A DNA stretch of 64,000 bases, from positions 248,001-312,000 of the forward strand of contig NZ_JAHXBF010000008.1 of NCBI RefSeq assembly GCF_020103695.1, written 5' to 3'. The translations under genes and the position numbers were made by a program. Position 1 is the stretch's first letter; each line of letters opens with the position of its first letter. The notes beneath the pieces were generated by a model. It saw only the letters and a list, made by a program, of their open reading frames with translations. It was not told the origin of the DNA and searched no databases. This DNA is from Hyalangium versicolor (lineage in GTDB: Bacteria; Myxococcota; Myxococcia; Myxococcales; Myxococcaceae). Positions 7,359 to 16,600 of the stretch are shown piece after piece.

Positions 7359-8690
7359 CTACGCCTGGTTGGGGGCCGTGGCCTGAGCGGCCTCGTCCGC
7401 CGTCAGCGCGGCGATGATCTCCCGGGCCTTCTCCACCTTCACGTGCCCGACCTTGACCAGTTCGTTGGCGATGCGCTCCACCCAGTCCCCGCGAGCCCCC
7501 GCCGTCACCGCCACGCACCGTGCATGCATGGCCATGTGCCCCTTCTGGATGCCCACGCTGCCCAGCGCGCGCAGCGCCGCGAAGTTCTGCGCCAGCCCCA
7601 CCGCCGCGATCACCATGGACAGCTCGCGAGCCGAGTTCACTCGCATCAGCTTGAGCGCCACCTGCACGCCCGGATGGACCTTGATGGGCCCGCCCACCGT
7701 GCCCAGCGCCATGGGCAGCTCGATGCGCCCCACCAGGTGCCCTTCCTCTAGGTACCAGGTGGACAGCGGCCGGTACTGTCCCTTGCGGCACGCGAAGGCA
7801 TGCGCCCCCGCTTCGATGGCCCGCCAGTCCTGCCCCGTGGCGATCGCCACCGCGTCGATGCCATTCATCACGCCCTTGTTGTGCGTGGCTGCCCGGTACG
7901 GGTCCGCCTGGGCGAAGCGGCTGGCCTGAGCAATGCCCTCGGCGATGTCCTCGCCCGGCATCTCGAAGTCCGCCAGCAGTGGCACCGGGATGCGGCACAT
8001 GGCCCGCGACAGCCGCTTGTCCGCCAGGTTCGACAGGATGCGCAGGTACACCTTGCCGCCGGTGAGCTGCTCGATGAGCGGCGCCACGCCCTCGGCCATG
8101 GTGTTGATGAGGTTGGCCCCCATGGCCTCCTGCGTGTCGATGATCAAGTGGACGATGAGCAGCGGCTCACCGCGCGGGCCCTCGGGGGGCGGCAGCACGC
8201 GGACCTCCACATCCTTGGCCCCGCCGCCTCGGGCCACCATGGCCGGGTGGAAGCTGTTGGCCAGCGCGAGGATCTGCTCCCTGGCGTCCAGGATCTTCTC
8301 CGAGGCCTCGGTAGGATCCCCGAAGCGCGTCACCTGCACCTGGCCGATCATCATCGAGGTGTCGGCCTCGGCAGTGAAGCCACCAGCCTCGCGGACGATC
8401 TTGGCGGCGAAGGACACGGCGGCCACCACCGAGGGCTCCTCGACGGCCATGGGCACGATGTAGTCGCGCCCGTTGACCAGCATGTTGAGCCCCAGGCCCA
8501 GCGGGAGCGAGAACGTGCCCACGGCGTTCTCGATCATCTGGTTGGCGAGCACAGGGCGCAGGGCGCCCACGCCGCGCAGCATCTCCAGCTCGCTTTCTTC
8601 GAGGCGGAACATCCGGGCGAGCTGCGCGAGCCGCTCCTCCATGGGCAGCTTGTGGAACCCTGCGAGCCTGGACGTCACGGTGTCAGACAT
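7359..8690 (-). CDS. mvaA: Hydroxymethylglutaryl-CoA reductase, class II
   Basis: A 443-residue class II HMG-CoA reductase, interconverting HMG-CoA and mevalonate with a nicotinamide cofactor in the cytoplasm. Family motifs are all visible: ENAVGTFSLPLGLGLN near residue 54 and the catalytic Glu in EEPSVVAA near 84; the cofactor-binding QEAMGANLINTMAE near 187; the catalytic Lys in THNKGVMNGIDAV near 268; the Asp in GQDWRAIEAG near 286; and the C-terminal catalytic His in GHMAMHAR near 386. GGGAAGG precedes the ATG at 8690. It stands alone, without other mevalonate genes in this window. Myxobacteria use mevalonate for isoprenoids and an HMG-CoA-based branched-acid route, so either role fits. 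Direct repeats upstream (8826-8874) may regulate it. Confidence 0.95.
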   Translation of the reverse strand: MSDTVTSRLAGFHKLPMEERLAQLARMFRLEESELEMLRGVGALRPVLANQMIENAVGTFSLPLGLGLNMLVNGRDYIVPMAVEEPSVVAAVSFAAKIVREAGGFTAEADTSMMIGQVQVTRFGDPTEASEKILDAREQILALANSFHPAMVARGGGAKDVEVRVLPPPEGPRGEPLLIVHLIIDTQEAMGANLINTMAEGVAPLIEQLTGGKVYLRILSNLADKRLSRAMCRIPVPLLADFEMPGEDIAEGIAQASRFAQADPYRAATHNKGVMNGIDAVAIATGQDWRAIEAGAHAFACRKGQYRPLSTWYLEEGHLVGRIELPMALGTVGGPIKVHPGVQVALKLMRVNSARELSMVIAAVGLAQNFAALRALGSVGIQKGHMAMHARCVAVTAGARGDWVERIANELVKVGHVKVEKAREIIAALTADEAAQATAPNQA

Positions 8691-9181
8691 TGCTTTACCT
8701 TCCCAAACTGCGAGTCAAATCCCGACCGAGCCCGCCATCTTCCCGGGCTTGTTGCACACTTGTTCTGCTGCTGAAGCCTTGGATCTCCGGGCACTCATGC
8801 CCGCGCTGCTCTACAGAGCCTGGCCCTGACACGTCAGCTGACACACCCGCTGACACGCTGGCTGCCGCTGACATGGCCCGGTCCCTGGCATGCTCCGCGC
8901 GGGTTTCTCCACCTGGCTGGCGAGTGTTCTCTTCACGGTGATGGTCTCTTTCTCGAGGTGTCAGTGCGGCAGTGAAGGACTTCAGGTCCGGTGCCCGCAG
9001 CACTGAGCATGAGGCATGCCAGCGCCCGTACCCGTACGGCCTGTGCGCTTCAGGAGTTTGCAGCGTCACTCTCTCCATGCCCTGGGGTCGGGTACGCAGA
9101 GGGGCCGAGCTGTGCCATGTCATGAGGTGAGTTCATTCCCAGGGGGGGAGAACTCGCGCCTCTCACAGTTACCGAGGGCCC
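8691..9181. other. Intergenic region upstream of mvaA and the TPR/barrel gene
   Basis: A 491-base divergent intergenic region. It holds the mvaA ribosome binding site (GGGAAGG just above 8690), the TGACAC direct repeats at 8826-8874, a further GTGTCA at 8958-8963, and the plus-strand ribosome binding site GAGGGCCC before 9182. A 142-codon minus-strand open frame here has no family resemblance or plausible start and is not called. Confidence 0.6.
8826..8874. promoter_or_regulatory. TGACAC direct repeats, 12-base phased
   Basis: TGACAC occurs at 8827, 8839 and 8851 (12-base spacing) and TGACAT follows at 8869 (18 bases on), each preceded by C or GC. The first unit, CTGACACGTCA (8826-8836), matches both arms of the inverted repeat at 39019-39048. 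Position between divergent genes suggests a regulator-binding array upstream of mvaA. The regulator is unknown. Confidence 0.5.
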
Positions 9182-10090
9182 ATGAGAACGACCTTCCTGC
9201 TGTGTATGGCGTGGGTGTTGCTCGGTGCGCTGCCAGCGGACGCGGAACTGCGGGGCGTCACGCTCTACGAACGCGGCGACTATGTGCGCGCTCGTAAGGC
9301 GCTCGAGGACGATCTTCGCTCCGCCAAACTCTCCAAGGAGGAGCGTGTCAAGGCGCGGCTGTACCTCGCGGCGGCGTTGCACGCCTCGGGCGCGCAGGAT
9401 GCCGCCCGGAGCCAACTCGAAGAGCTGGCGCTGACGGCTCCCTCCCTTCAGGTGGACCCCATCCTCTTTCCTCCTGCCTTCGTGGCGCTGGCCGAGCAGG
9501 CCCGGAAGAACGTGGAGGCGCAGCGCCAGGCGGTCGAGGCCAGGCGCAAGGAGGAGGAGCGTCAGGCCCAGGACGCGGAGCGCCAGCGTCAGATTCGAGA
9601 AGCGGAGCGCCAGCGTCAGGAGGCGGAGCGCCTGGCTCAGGAGCAAGCGGCAGCCCGGCCGAAGCCCCCTCCGCCGGAGCCTCCTGCCGTGCAGGAGCCG
9701 AAGTCCGTGCGATTGAGCCCGGAAGTCTTCGGCTTTCTGGACCCCCTGGGGAAGGGTTCCATCGGCATGGGTTTCGCCCTCACGCTGGGGCTCGGCGGGT
9801 GGGAGGTGAATGCGCGCGCGCTGACGGGCACCGAGCCGGGTTTTGGTGGGGAGGTGGGGGTGTTGGTGGGTAGCGGCTCGGTGCGGCCGCGTCTGGCGCT
9901 GCGAGGCACGGCGGTTCCAGGGGCACATGCCTATGGTGGTGGTGCGGTGGCGGGGTTGCGCCTGAGCCCCATGAAGCGGCTCACCTTCCTGGTGGACGTG
10001 GGGGCCGAGTACCTCAAGGTCCAGGACTCTTCCAAGTACCGCTCCTTCGTCCTGAGCGGCTCCGCGGGAGCGGGCTTCGACCTCTTGTGA
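9182..10090 (+). CDS. Exported protein: TPR-like domain, coiled coil, barrel-like C-terminus
   Basis: A 302-residue protein with a signal peptide (about residues 1-21, ending ADA). The mature N-terminus (22-105) is a short helical repeat resembling a TPR (YERGDYVRARKALEDDL, then ARLYLAAALHASG). Residues 110-155 form a highly charged Glu/Gln/Arg coiled coil, followed by a Pro-rich linker (PKPPPPEPP). The last 120 residues are Gly-rich alternating strands (FALTLGLGGWEVNARALTG and GAGFDLL at the end) like a small outer-membrane beta domain. It is probably periplasmic or outer-membrane attached. I do not recognise a named family. The next gene begins at or just after its stop codon. Confidence 0.7.
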   Translation: MRTTFLLCMAWVLLGALPADAELRGVTLYERGDYVRARKALEDDLRSAKLSKEERVKARLYLAAALHASGAQDAARSQLEELALTAPSLQVDPILFPPAFVALAEQARKNVEAQRQAVEARRKEEERQAQDAERQRQIREAERQRQEAERLAQEQAAARPKPPPPEPPAVQEPKSVRLSPEVFGFLDPLGKGSIGMGFALTLGLGGWEVNARALTGTEPGFGGEVGVLVGSGSVRPRLALRGTAVPGAHAYGGGAVAGLRLSPMKRLTFLVDVGAEYLKVQDSSKYRSFVLSGSAGAGFDLL

Positions 10091-10104
10091 GGGGGATCAT
10101 CACC

Positions 10105-12324
10105 GTGGTCATTCATGTTCCGCTCGCAGCCAGACACGCCGTCGCCCTGCTGCTGTCACTGGTCGCGCTCACCCTGTCGCTGTCGGCGGACGCGCAGACC
10201 GCTACGAGCCTGCAGTGGAGATCCTATGTCGGGGGGCCTGGCGCCGATCGTCTCGAGGATGTCGCGCGGCTCAGCAACGGAGACATCGTGGTCGTCGGAA
10301 ACGGCACCTCGACCAACATCAACGAGCCCGCGGGTGGGACGGTCGACACGGTCGACAACTACTTCATCGCGCGTTTCAGCGCCGATGGCACCGTGCGCCG
10401 CTGGTCGCATGTGTATGGAGCCAACACGTCCACGGACAGGGTCACAGCCATTGCTGTCACGCCCACCGACGAGCTCTTCATCGTCGGCTCCACCGACAAC
10501 TCGAACGTGACGGACTCGGGCACGCTCTATGATGGTTCGCGAGGCGGACAAGAGGGCTTCCTGGCCAAGGTCTCGTCCGCGGACGGGTTCCCTGAATGGT
10601 TCCTGTACCTGTCCGGGTCTGGAACGGAGGCGGCCACGGGAGTCCTCGCCACAGGCGGCTTCGTCTACGTCACGGGGTACACGACCTCCACCACCAATTT
10701 CCTCGGTTACCCGGTGCCTGGCAGCGGGGCTGAAGATGCCTTCGTGGTCAAGGTGGATCCGTCGCAGATCGCCGACTCCACCCTGCGCTTCCCATGGACC
10801 ACCAAGCCCTTCCGGACCATTGGCGGCTCGGGACAGGACCTGCTCTCCGGCATCACGTTGGATGTGAACAAGCTCCTGTTGGTGGGAACGACTCGCTCCA
10901 GTTCCATCACCAACATCCCCACTCCCGTGGTGGGGTTCCACGGCGACGCGGATGCATTCGTTGCGAAGATGGATCCCGTCTCGGGGAGCATCGACTGGTT
11001 CACCTATGTGGGGGGCACGCTGCTCGATGAGGGCAATGCCATCACCGTGAACCCGACGACCCACCAGAGTGTCATCGCGGGCAGCTCCACTTCGAATCTC
11101 CTGGGGCCCGTCCCTCCCGGAGGAAAGAACGCCTTCGCTGTGTGGCTGGGGCCCACGGGGGCCCAGATCAAGACCCGGGTGCTGGGGGGAGGCTCCGATG
11201 ACGAGGCGGTGAGTGTCGCGCTCGACGGCTACGACCATGTCTACATCGCTGGGACGACAGCCTCCTCGGATCTGCCGGTGACCTCCGGCCCCGCGTTGGA
11301 CACAACAATCGAAGGCGGGAGCGGCTTGCGCGAGGGCTTCATGGCCGTGTTCCCTTCCACGGAGGGACCGGGCTGGGTCTCCTTCTTCGGAGGCGATCTC
11401 GTGGACAGTGTCGGGGCGATGTTCCTCTACACCCCCTCTTCTCGGATCCTGCTGGCCATGCAGACTGCCTCGACCAGCGGGCTGCCGCCCCCCCTCACCA
11501 GTGCAGGGGACACGACGCTGAACGGCGGGTCGGATGGGTATCTCGCGGTCTTGAACCTGGCGGACATGAGCCCAATCGTGGGCGGCGTCGTCAATGATCG
11601 CTCAGGCATCGATAACATCAACGTGGACATCGATGTGCTGGACTTCAATGACCGGATCTACGCGAACTGGAACTCATTCACTCACGGCTCGACGCTCAGG
11701 TACGCGTGGGCCATTGGGACAGCGGCCGCGCCGGAAGCGGTACAGCCCTTTACCTCTGTCGATGTCGCGACGGCCCAAGGCAGGACCGGACTGAGTCTTC
11801 AAGTGGGCACCACGTACTTCGTCAGTGTCCGGGCCCAGACTCCTTATGGGATTGCCTCCACGAAGGTTTCGGACGGCGTGTTGATCAGGAGCACTGGGAC
11901 TCCCGACGCGGGTATGGATGGCGGCACGGACGCAGGCCCGGACGCTGGTGCGGATGCAGGCCCTCCCGACGCGGGCCCGGACGCTGGTGTGGATGCGGGC
12001 CCGGACGCTGGTGCGGATGCGGGGCCGGACGCTGGGGCAGATGCAGGCCTTGATGCGGGCATGGATGCCGGTGCCGATGCAGGCCCTGATGCGGGCGCCG
12101 ATGCAGGTCCTGATGCGGGCGCCGACGCAGGCATGGATGCCGGCGCCGACGCAGGCCCAGGCGCCGACGGCGGGATCAGCAATGATGCCGGCGTTGACGG
12201 AGGTGAGCGCATCTCGCCGATTGGCTGCAGTTGTTCCTCCGAGGGAGGAGCGGGGCTGCCTCTTCTGTTCGGCTTGATGCTCCTCGTGTTCCTGTCGCGC
12301 AGGGCCAGCGACACGGCTCGCTGA
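10105..12324 (+). CDS. Surface beta-propeller protein with Asp-Ala-Gly linker and MYXO-CTERM-like tail
   Basis: About 739 residues. An N-terminal signal peptide ends near LSADAQ. Residues 35-470 contain repeated blades of the SBBP type (YVGGPGADRLEDVA, FARFSADG-like, VYVTGYT), as in secreted beta-propellers. A fibronectin-like stretch follows near 510-600 (STLRYAWAIGTAAAPEAV, TYFVSVRAQTPYGIAST), then an Asp-Ala-Gly linker and a C-terminal tail with GCSCSS, a hydrophobic helix (LPLLFGLMLLVFL) and basic SRRASDTAR. That tail is the MYXO-CTERM pattern recognised by myxosortase, so surface anchoring is likely. The start is the GTG at 10105 because AGGGGG lies upstream; a GTG at 10087 overlapping the preceding stop is the alternative. 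Confidence 0.8.
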   Translation: MVIHVPLAARHAVALLLSLVALTLSLSADAQTATSLQWRSYVGGPGADRLEDVARLSNGDIVVVGNGTSTNINEPAGGTVDTVDNYFIARFSADGTVRRWSHVYGANTSTDRVTAIAVTPTDELFIVGSTDNSNVTDSGTLYDGSRGGQEGFLAKVSSADGFPEWFLYLSGSGTEAATGVLATGGFVYVTGYTTSTTNFLGYPVPGSGAEDAFVVKVDPSQIADSTLRFPWTTKPFRTIGGSGQDLLSGITLDVNKLLLVGTTRSSSITNIPTPVVGFHGDADAFVAKMDPVSGSIDWFTYVGGTLLDEGNAITVNPTTHQSVIAGSSTSNLLGPVPPGGKNAFAVWLGPTGAQIKTRVLGGGSDDEAVSVALDGYDHVYIAGTTASSDLPVTSGPALDTTIEGGSGLREGFMAVFPSTEGPGWVSFFGGDLVDSVGAMFLYTPSSRILLAMQTASTSGLPPPLTSAGDTTLNGGSDGYLAVLNLADMSPIVGGVVNDRSGIDNINVDIDVLDFNDRIYANWNSFTHGSTLRYAWAIGTAAAPEAVQPFTSVDVATAQGRTGLSLQVGTTYFVSVRAQTPYGIASTKVSDGVLIRSTGTPDAGMDGGTDAGPDAGADAGPPDAGPDAGVDAGPDAGADAGPDAGADAGLDAGMDAGADAGPDAGADAGPDAGADAGMDAGADAGPGADGGISNDAGVDGGERISPIGCSCSSEGGAGLPLLFGLMLLVFLSRRASDTAR
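11905..12174 (+). repeat. Tandem repeat encoding Asp-Ala-Gly linker
   Basis: Imperfect 18- to 24-base units of the form GACGCNGGNNCNGATGCNGG encode alternating DAGPDAG, DAGADAG and DAGMDAG. The repeat sits between the propeller and the sorting tail and would form a flexible acidic stalk. Such tracts are prone to length change by slippage. Confidence 0.85.
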
Positions 12325-12326
12325 GT

Positions 12327-12347
12327 CGGGGAGCGCACTGCTCCCCG
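12327..12347. terminator. Hairpin between convergent genes
   Basis: CGGGGAGC (12327-12334), a five-base loop and GCTCCCCG (12340-12347) form a perfect 8-bp stem in the 26-base gap between two convergent genes. There is no T-run on either side, so it would be a factor-assisted or bidirectional terminator. Confidence 0.55.
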
Positions 12348-12350
12348 GCC

Positions 12351-12731
12351 TCAATGCTGATTCTGGGGCAAGCCGTCGGCGATGTCGTAGTAGTCGCCCT
12401 TGTCGGCCACGTGGATGTGGATCCGGATTCGAGTGTCCGTGGGCTGATCAAAAGCGCCCATGGCGATGCCGGTCCAGTCCTTGTAGATGGGGTCCCAGAA
12501 GAGGGACGAGCCGCAGATGGAGCAGAAGCCTCGTTGCACCTTCTCGGAGGAGCGGTACCAGGTGAGCTTGTCCGAGCCGTGGATCGTCAAGGCGGAGCGG
12601 GGGACGTCGGTGGACACGAAGAAGTGACCCGATTGCTTCCGGCATTGCGAGCAATGGCAGGCATCGGGGGGAGGCAGGGCTCCGGAGACCTCGAAACGCA
12701 CAGCTCCGCAGAGGCAGGATCCTTTGTGCAC
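12351..12731 (-). CDS. GFA/Mss4-like zinc-binding protein
   Basis: A 126-residue member of the GFA family (glutathione-dependent formaldehyde-activating enzyme-like). The zinc ligands are visible: CLCGAVRFEV at the N-terminus, CHCSQCRKQSG near residue 31, and FCSICGSSLFWDP near 76. Most members are not proven to act on formaldehyde; several are lyases or unknown. The start is probably GTG at 12731, since AGAAGAGG lies a few bases upstream; GTG at 12737 is possible. Its start lies just past the methyltransferase stop, so the two are likely co-transcribed. Confidence 0.85.
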   Translation of the reverse strand: MHKGSCLCGAVRFEVSGALPPPDACHCSQCRKQSGHFFVSTDVPRSALTIHGSDKLTWYRSSEKVQRGFCSICGSSLFWDPIYKDWTGIAMGAFDQPTDTRIRIHIHVADKGDYYDIADGLPQNQH

Positions 12732-12742
12732 GAGCACCTCTT

Positions 12743-13612
12743 CTATGGAATGGGGCTGACAGGCTCGACTGGCGGTGTCCGGAAGGACAGGCAGAAGTAG
12801 AAGCGGCTGATCTGCTCCTCGAGAATGTCCACGACTTCGGATGGGAGCAGCGCGCGGGGGCTGCGCGCTTCCCGAGTGTAGAAGGTGAGCAACCGGAACG
12901 CCAGACGGTCCCGAAGGGTGTGCGCACATGCGTCGAGTTGCTCGTCCACCACCACCAATGGGGTGCCAGGCCGGGCCACCCGCACCATCTCCGCGAGCGC
13001 ACGCCCTGGCTGCCGGTAGCCGTTGATCCCTCCAATCTCGAACACGCGGTCGAAGACATGGTCCGGGAATGGCAGGGCATGGGCGTCCCCCATGAGCAGG
13101 CGTACGCCGCGGTGGCCCTCCCGTCTCAGACGCTCGCGGCAACAGCCAAGCATGCCCTCGCTGAGATCCACGCCCCACACTTCGACCTCGAGCCCCGGAG
13201 GCAGCTCCCGTGCGATGAGCGGAAGATTGGCGCCGGCTCCGATGCCCACTTCCAGGATGCGCAGCGGCGGCCCTCCCGGATGTGGAGCCAGGGCGCCCAG
13301 TTCGAGCCGCGACACATAGCCCTCGCGCAACTCCGCCTCCGAGACGCCTTGCAGCACCGGTGTCAGCAGGGCGGTGAGCGGATCATGCAGGAACGGTAGC
13401 CCGTCGTAGATGACGCGCAGCAGGCGATCCTTCCCGCGGACTTCCTGCTCCCGGAACAACCGGGGCAATTCGTCCACCACGGGCCAGGACGCGCGGCAGC
13501 CTCCGCAGTGGAGCCAGCCCTCCTCGAGCCATTCCCCCCGCATCCTTCCATCCCAGGTCACCGCCTCCCTGCAGTCGGGGCACGCCAGCAGCGCGGTATC
13601 AGCGAGTGTCAT
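12743..13612 (-). CDS. SAM-dependent methyltransferase with N-terminal Trm112-like zinc ribbon
   Basis: A 289-residue protein. Residues 9-52 form a zinc-ribbon/Trm112p-like segment (ACPDC, HCGGCRASWPVVDELPRLF). A class I methyltransferase domain follows with motif I ILEVGIGAGANLP near residue 117, an acidic DLS near 143, and GDAHALPFPDHVFDRVFEIG near 170. It resembles the UbiE/Methyltransf_11 group acting on small molecules or lipids. ATG at 13612 overlaps the kinase stop as ATGA, which decides the start; the longer upstream open frame is shadow inside the kinase gene. Confidence 0.88.
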   Translation of the reverse strand: MTLADTALLACPDCREAVTWDGRMRGEWLEEGWLHCGGCRASWPVVDELPRLFREQEVRGKDRLLRVIYDGLPFLHDPLTALLTPVLQGVSEAELREGYVSRLELGALAPHPGGPPLRILEVGIGAGANLPLIARELPPGLEVEVWGVDLSEGMLGCCRERLRREGHRGVRLLMGDAHALPFPDHVFDRVFEIGGINGYRQPGRALAEMVRVARPGTPLVVVDEQLDACAHTLRDRLAFRLLTFYTREARSPRALLPSEVVDILEEQISRFYFCLSFRTPPVEPVSPIP

Positions 13613-16600
13613 CTCATTCCTTCCCGGGCCAGCTCCGCTTCGGCGCGCCTCAGGTCGTCCACGGCGCCCAGCTCCGCGAAGAGCTCCCGCGCGCGCACCA
13701 GTTGGGGACGCCTGGCGGGGTCTGCCAGGGCCAGATGGCGCCCCCATTCGAGCCGCGCACGGCCCTCTTCGTAGGGCATCTCCAACTGCTTGGAGCGCTC
13801 GATACAGCGCCGCCAGGCCCGGCAAGCGGTCCGGACTCGCCCGGACAGCCAGGCCTCGAGCCCATCGCATAGGAGGGAGAACGGTGCCCCAAAGGCGAAG
13901 GCATGGCCGAAGGCCCTCAGGGCCTTGCACGCTTCATGTGACTCGCGAACGGGAGGTGGCCGGCCGGGGAGCGTCGCCCCCATGCGCTGCTCCCAGAGCG
14001 TCAGGTACACCTCGGCCACCTGGGTGACTCCGGTGTGCAGCCAGTAAGCGACGGGCTTCATGTGTCGCAGCAGCGCCAGCCCCCGGCCCGCCACGTCGAG
14101 CGCTCGGGCCTCCTGGCCCTGTCGCAGCAGAGACAAGGCCAGGGCTCCCTGGATGACGACTGTCTCTGATGCGCCCGCGTGAGCCTCGAACCAGGGAAGC
14201 TCCTCTTCCAGCTCTCGAAGGGCCTGCTCCGTACGGCCCAGGCGCACCATCGAGCCAGCGCGGCATAGCGCACCCCAGTGCCGCGTCTGCTCGGCGTCCC
14301 GCTGGCGTGCGCGCTCTTCCAGCTCGTTCGCTACCTCGATCCCTCGCGAGTAGAGCCCCTGGTACTGCAACGAGAGCGCTCTGACGGCACGGCTCTCCTC
14401 CGACTGTCGGAAATCCCGTGTGGCATCCGCGAGTCTCCGGGCGCGCTCGGACCAGGCCTCCACATCCTTCCAGCGGGCATAGCCGATACCGCAGACGACA
14501 CACCGCACCAACGTGTAGACGACGTCTCCGGGAGTCCCCACGCGCTCGGCCATCTCGACCGCGCGCGTACTCCAGGACTCGACCAGGGGGCGCAGCTTGG
14601 GGATGCTGCTCAGCACCGTGGCCATGACGATGTATCCACGTGCCAGGCACTGTGAAGGGCCGCCGGGCTCCATCACGTTGATCAGTCGGAGGCCCGACCA
14701 GAGGAGCCGGGTGGCGTCCTGGAGGTAGAAGAGGACCTCGCACAAGCGGACCAGCAGCCGTCCTGCCTCGAGGCGCAGCTCCCGGGTTTCGGGTGACTTT
14801 TCCACGAAGGCCCAGGGGACGGCGGACTGCAGGAGCCGCTCCATCGCCTGGAGTGGAATCCCCAAACGCCAGCCCCATTTGCCGCGCGGGAGCGCCCAGC
14901 CGAGACATGCCAGGGCTCGTTTGGCATGGGCGTGACATTCCGGCATGTTTCCCGAGAGGTAGTACGTCTCTGCCAGATGCGCCTCGAGCAGTCCCAGCCG
15001 CCGGGCGCCTTCCTCCTTTGATTCCGCGATGGCCAGGGCTCGTTTGAAGTAGGGGATGGCCACGCTGCACGCATAGACGGACATGGCCTGGTCGCCCGCC
15101 TTCTCGGAGTAGTACCCCTCCCGGGCCTCATCGCCCACCTGGCCCCAGTGGTGGGCGAGCGCGGCCATCCACTCCGCCGCGTTCGGGTACACCGACTCGA
15201 TCGCCTCCGCCGCCCGCTGATGCAGGGCTTGGGTCTCCTTTGGAGCCAGACTGCCCAGCAAGCCCTCACGCAGCTTGTCATGGGCGAAGCGCCAGCGATT
15301 GCCGGCAACCTCGAGCACCGCGGCGTCGGAGCACTCCACCAACCAGCTCCGCACCTCCAGGGAGGGATCCGCCGCCCGCAAAAGCTCTTCATGGATGTCT
15401 CGGCCAATGATCGCCGCGAGCCGCAGCGGCTCTCGCGCCCTCGGCGGGACCTTCTCCAGTCTGCGCTGGATGATGGACCGCATTCCCCCGACAAAAGCCG
15501 TGTCGGGCAGCTGCCCCCGGCCGATCCGGTCCAACCGCCCGTTCTGCTCGGCCAGGGCGCGGAGCACCTCGACGAGGAAGAAGGGATTTCCCTCCGTCTC
15601 ATGCTCGAGCAGAGAGACGACACGCGGCTCCCGGCCGCCAGCGCCCATCATCGACTCGCTCAGCGCGGCGATCTCCGTAGGCTCGAGCCGTGGCAGCTTC
15701 AGCACCTGAAGCGAGGGCACCTTCCCCGGCAGCTTGGGGCACTCGTCATCCCGGTAGCTGCCCAGCAGCAGCAGCCGTGCCTTCGACACGCTCTTTGCGA
15801 GCCTCTCCAGCAGCGACAAGGTGGCGCTGTCGGCCCACTGGAGATCCTCCAGAATGACCACCGTGGGCTGGGACAACCGTAGGAAGACGTCCTCGACCGT
15901 GGCCATCAGGCGCAGGTGGGTTGCCTCCGGGCCGAGCGATTCGGGCTGGGGAATGTCGCGCTGGAGCAACTCCGCGATGTCTGGCACGAGCGGTCTGAAG
16001 ATGGCCGCCTCTCGGGCCTCGAGCGAGGTGAGGAGGACCAGGCTTCGGAGCACCTGTCGCCACGCATGATAGGCACTGCCGCCGCTCGTGATGGACTGCC
16101 CCCGCAGCACCACCGCGCTCCGCACCATCGCCACGATGCGGAACTCGGCCAACAGGCGCGACTTGCCCACGCCACTTTCTCCTCCCACGAGCCAGGCGCT
16201 CCCTCGTGTCTCCTCCTCGGCCTCGTTGAGCGCAAGGTTCAGCCGAGCCATCTCCCTCTGCCGTCCGACGAAACGAGCCCCCTGTAGGAAGCTCTCGCGA
16301 GCCGCCACGGTCTCGGCCGGCAGGGGTTGATGCATCGCCTCGCAGAGCGCGGCGATCACCGCCTCGGCATTCGGGAATCGCTCTCGAGGTTCCAGTGTGA
16401 GCAGTCCGCGAAGGAAGCGGGCGAGCCTCGGCTCGAGCGTCTCGGGAATCTCCACGGGCTCACGGGTGACCCGCGCTTCGGTTTCCTTGAAGGCCGAGGT
16501 GAACCATTGGCTGGCGAACCAGATGAGATCCGCCTCCAGGCTGTCTGCCGGGCTGTCCTCGTCCGGAGAGGGGCGAGGCGAGCGCGGTTCGAGCGGACGC

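Noticed and set aside
8695..9123. Minus-strand 142-codon open frame in the mvaA upstream region
   Set aside because: No start with a ribosome binding site, no family resemblance and Arg/Ser-rich shadow-like composition. It also contains the regulatory repeats.
11905..12174. CRISPR-like array
   Set aside because: The repeats are short, in frame and encode Asp-Ala-Gly; there are no spacers.
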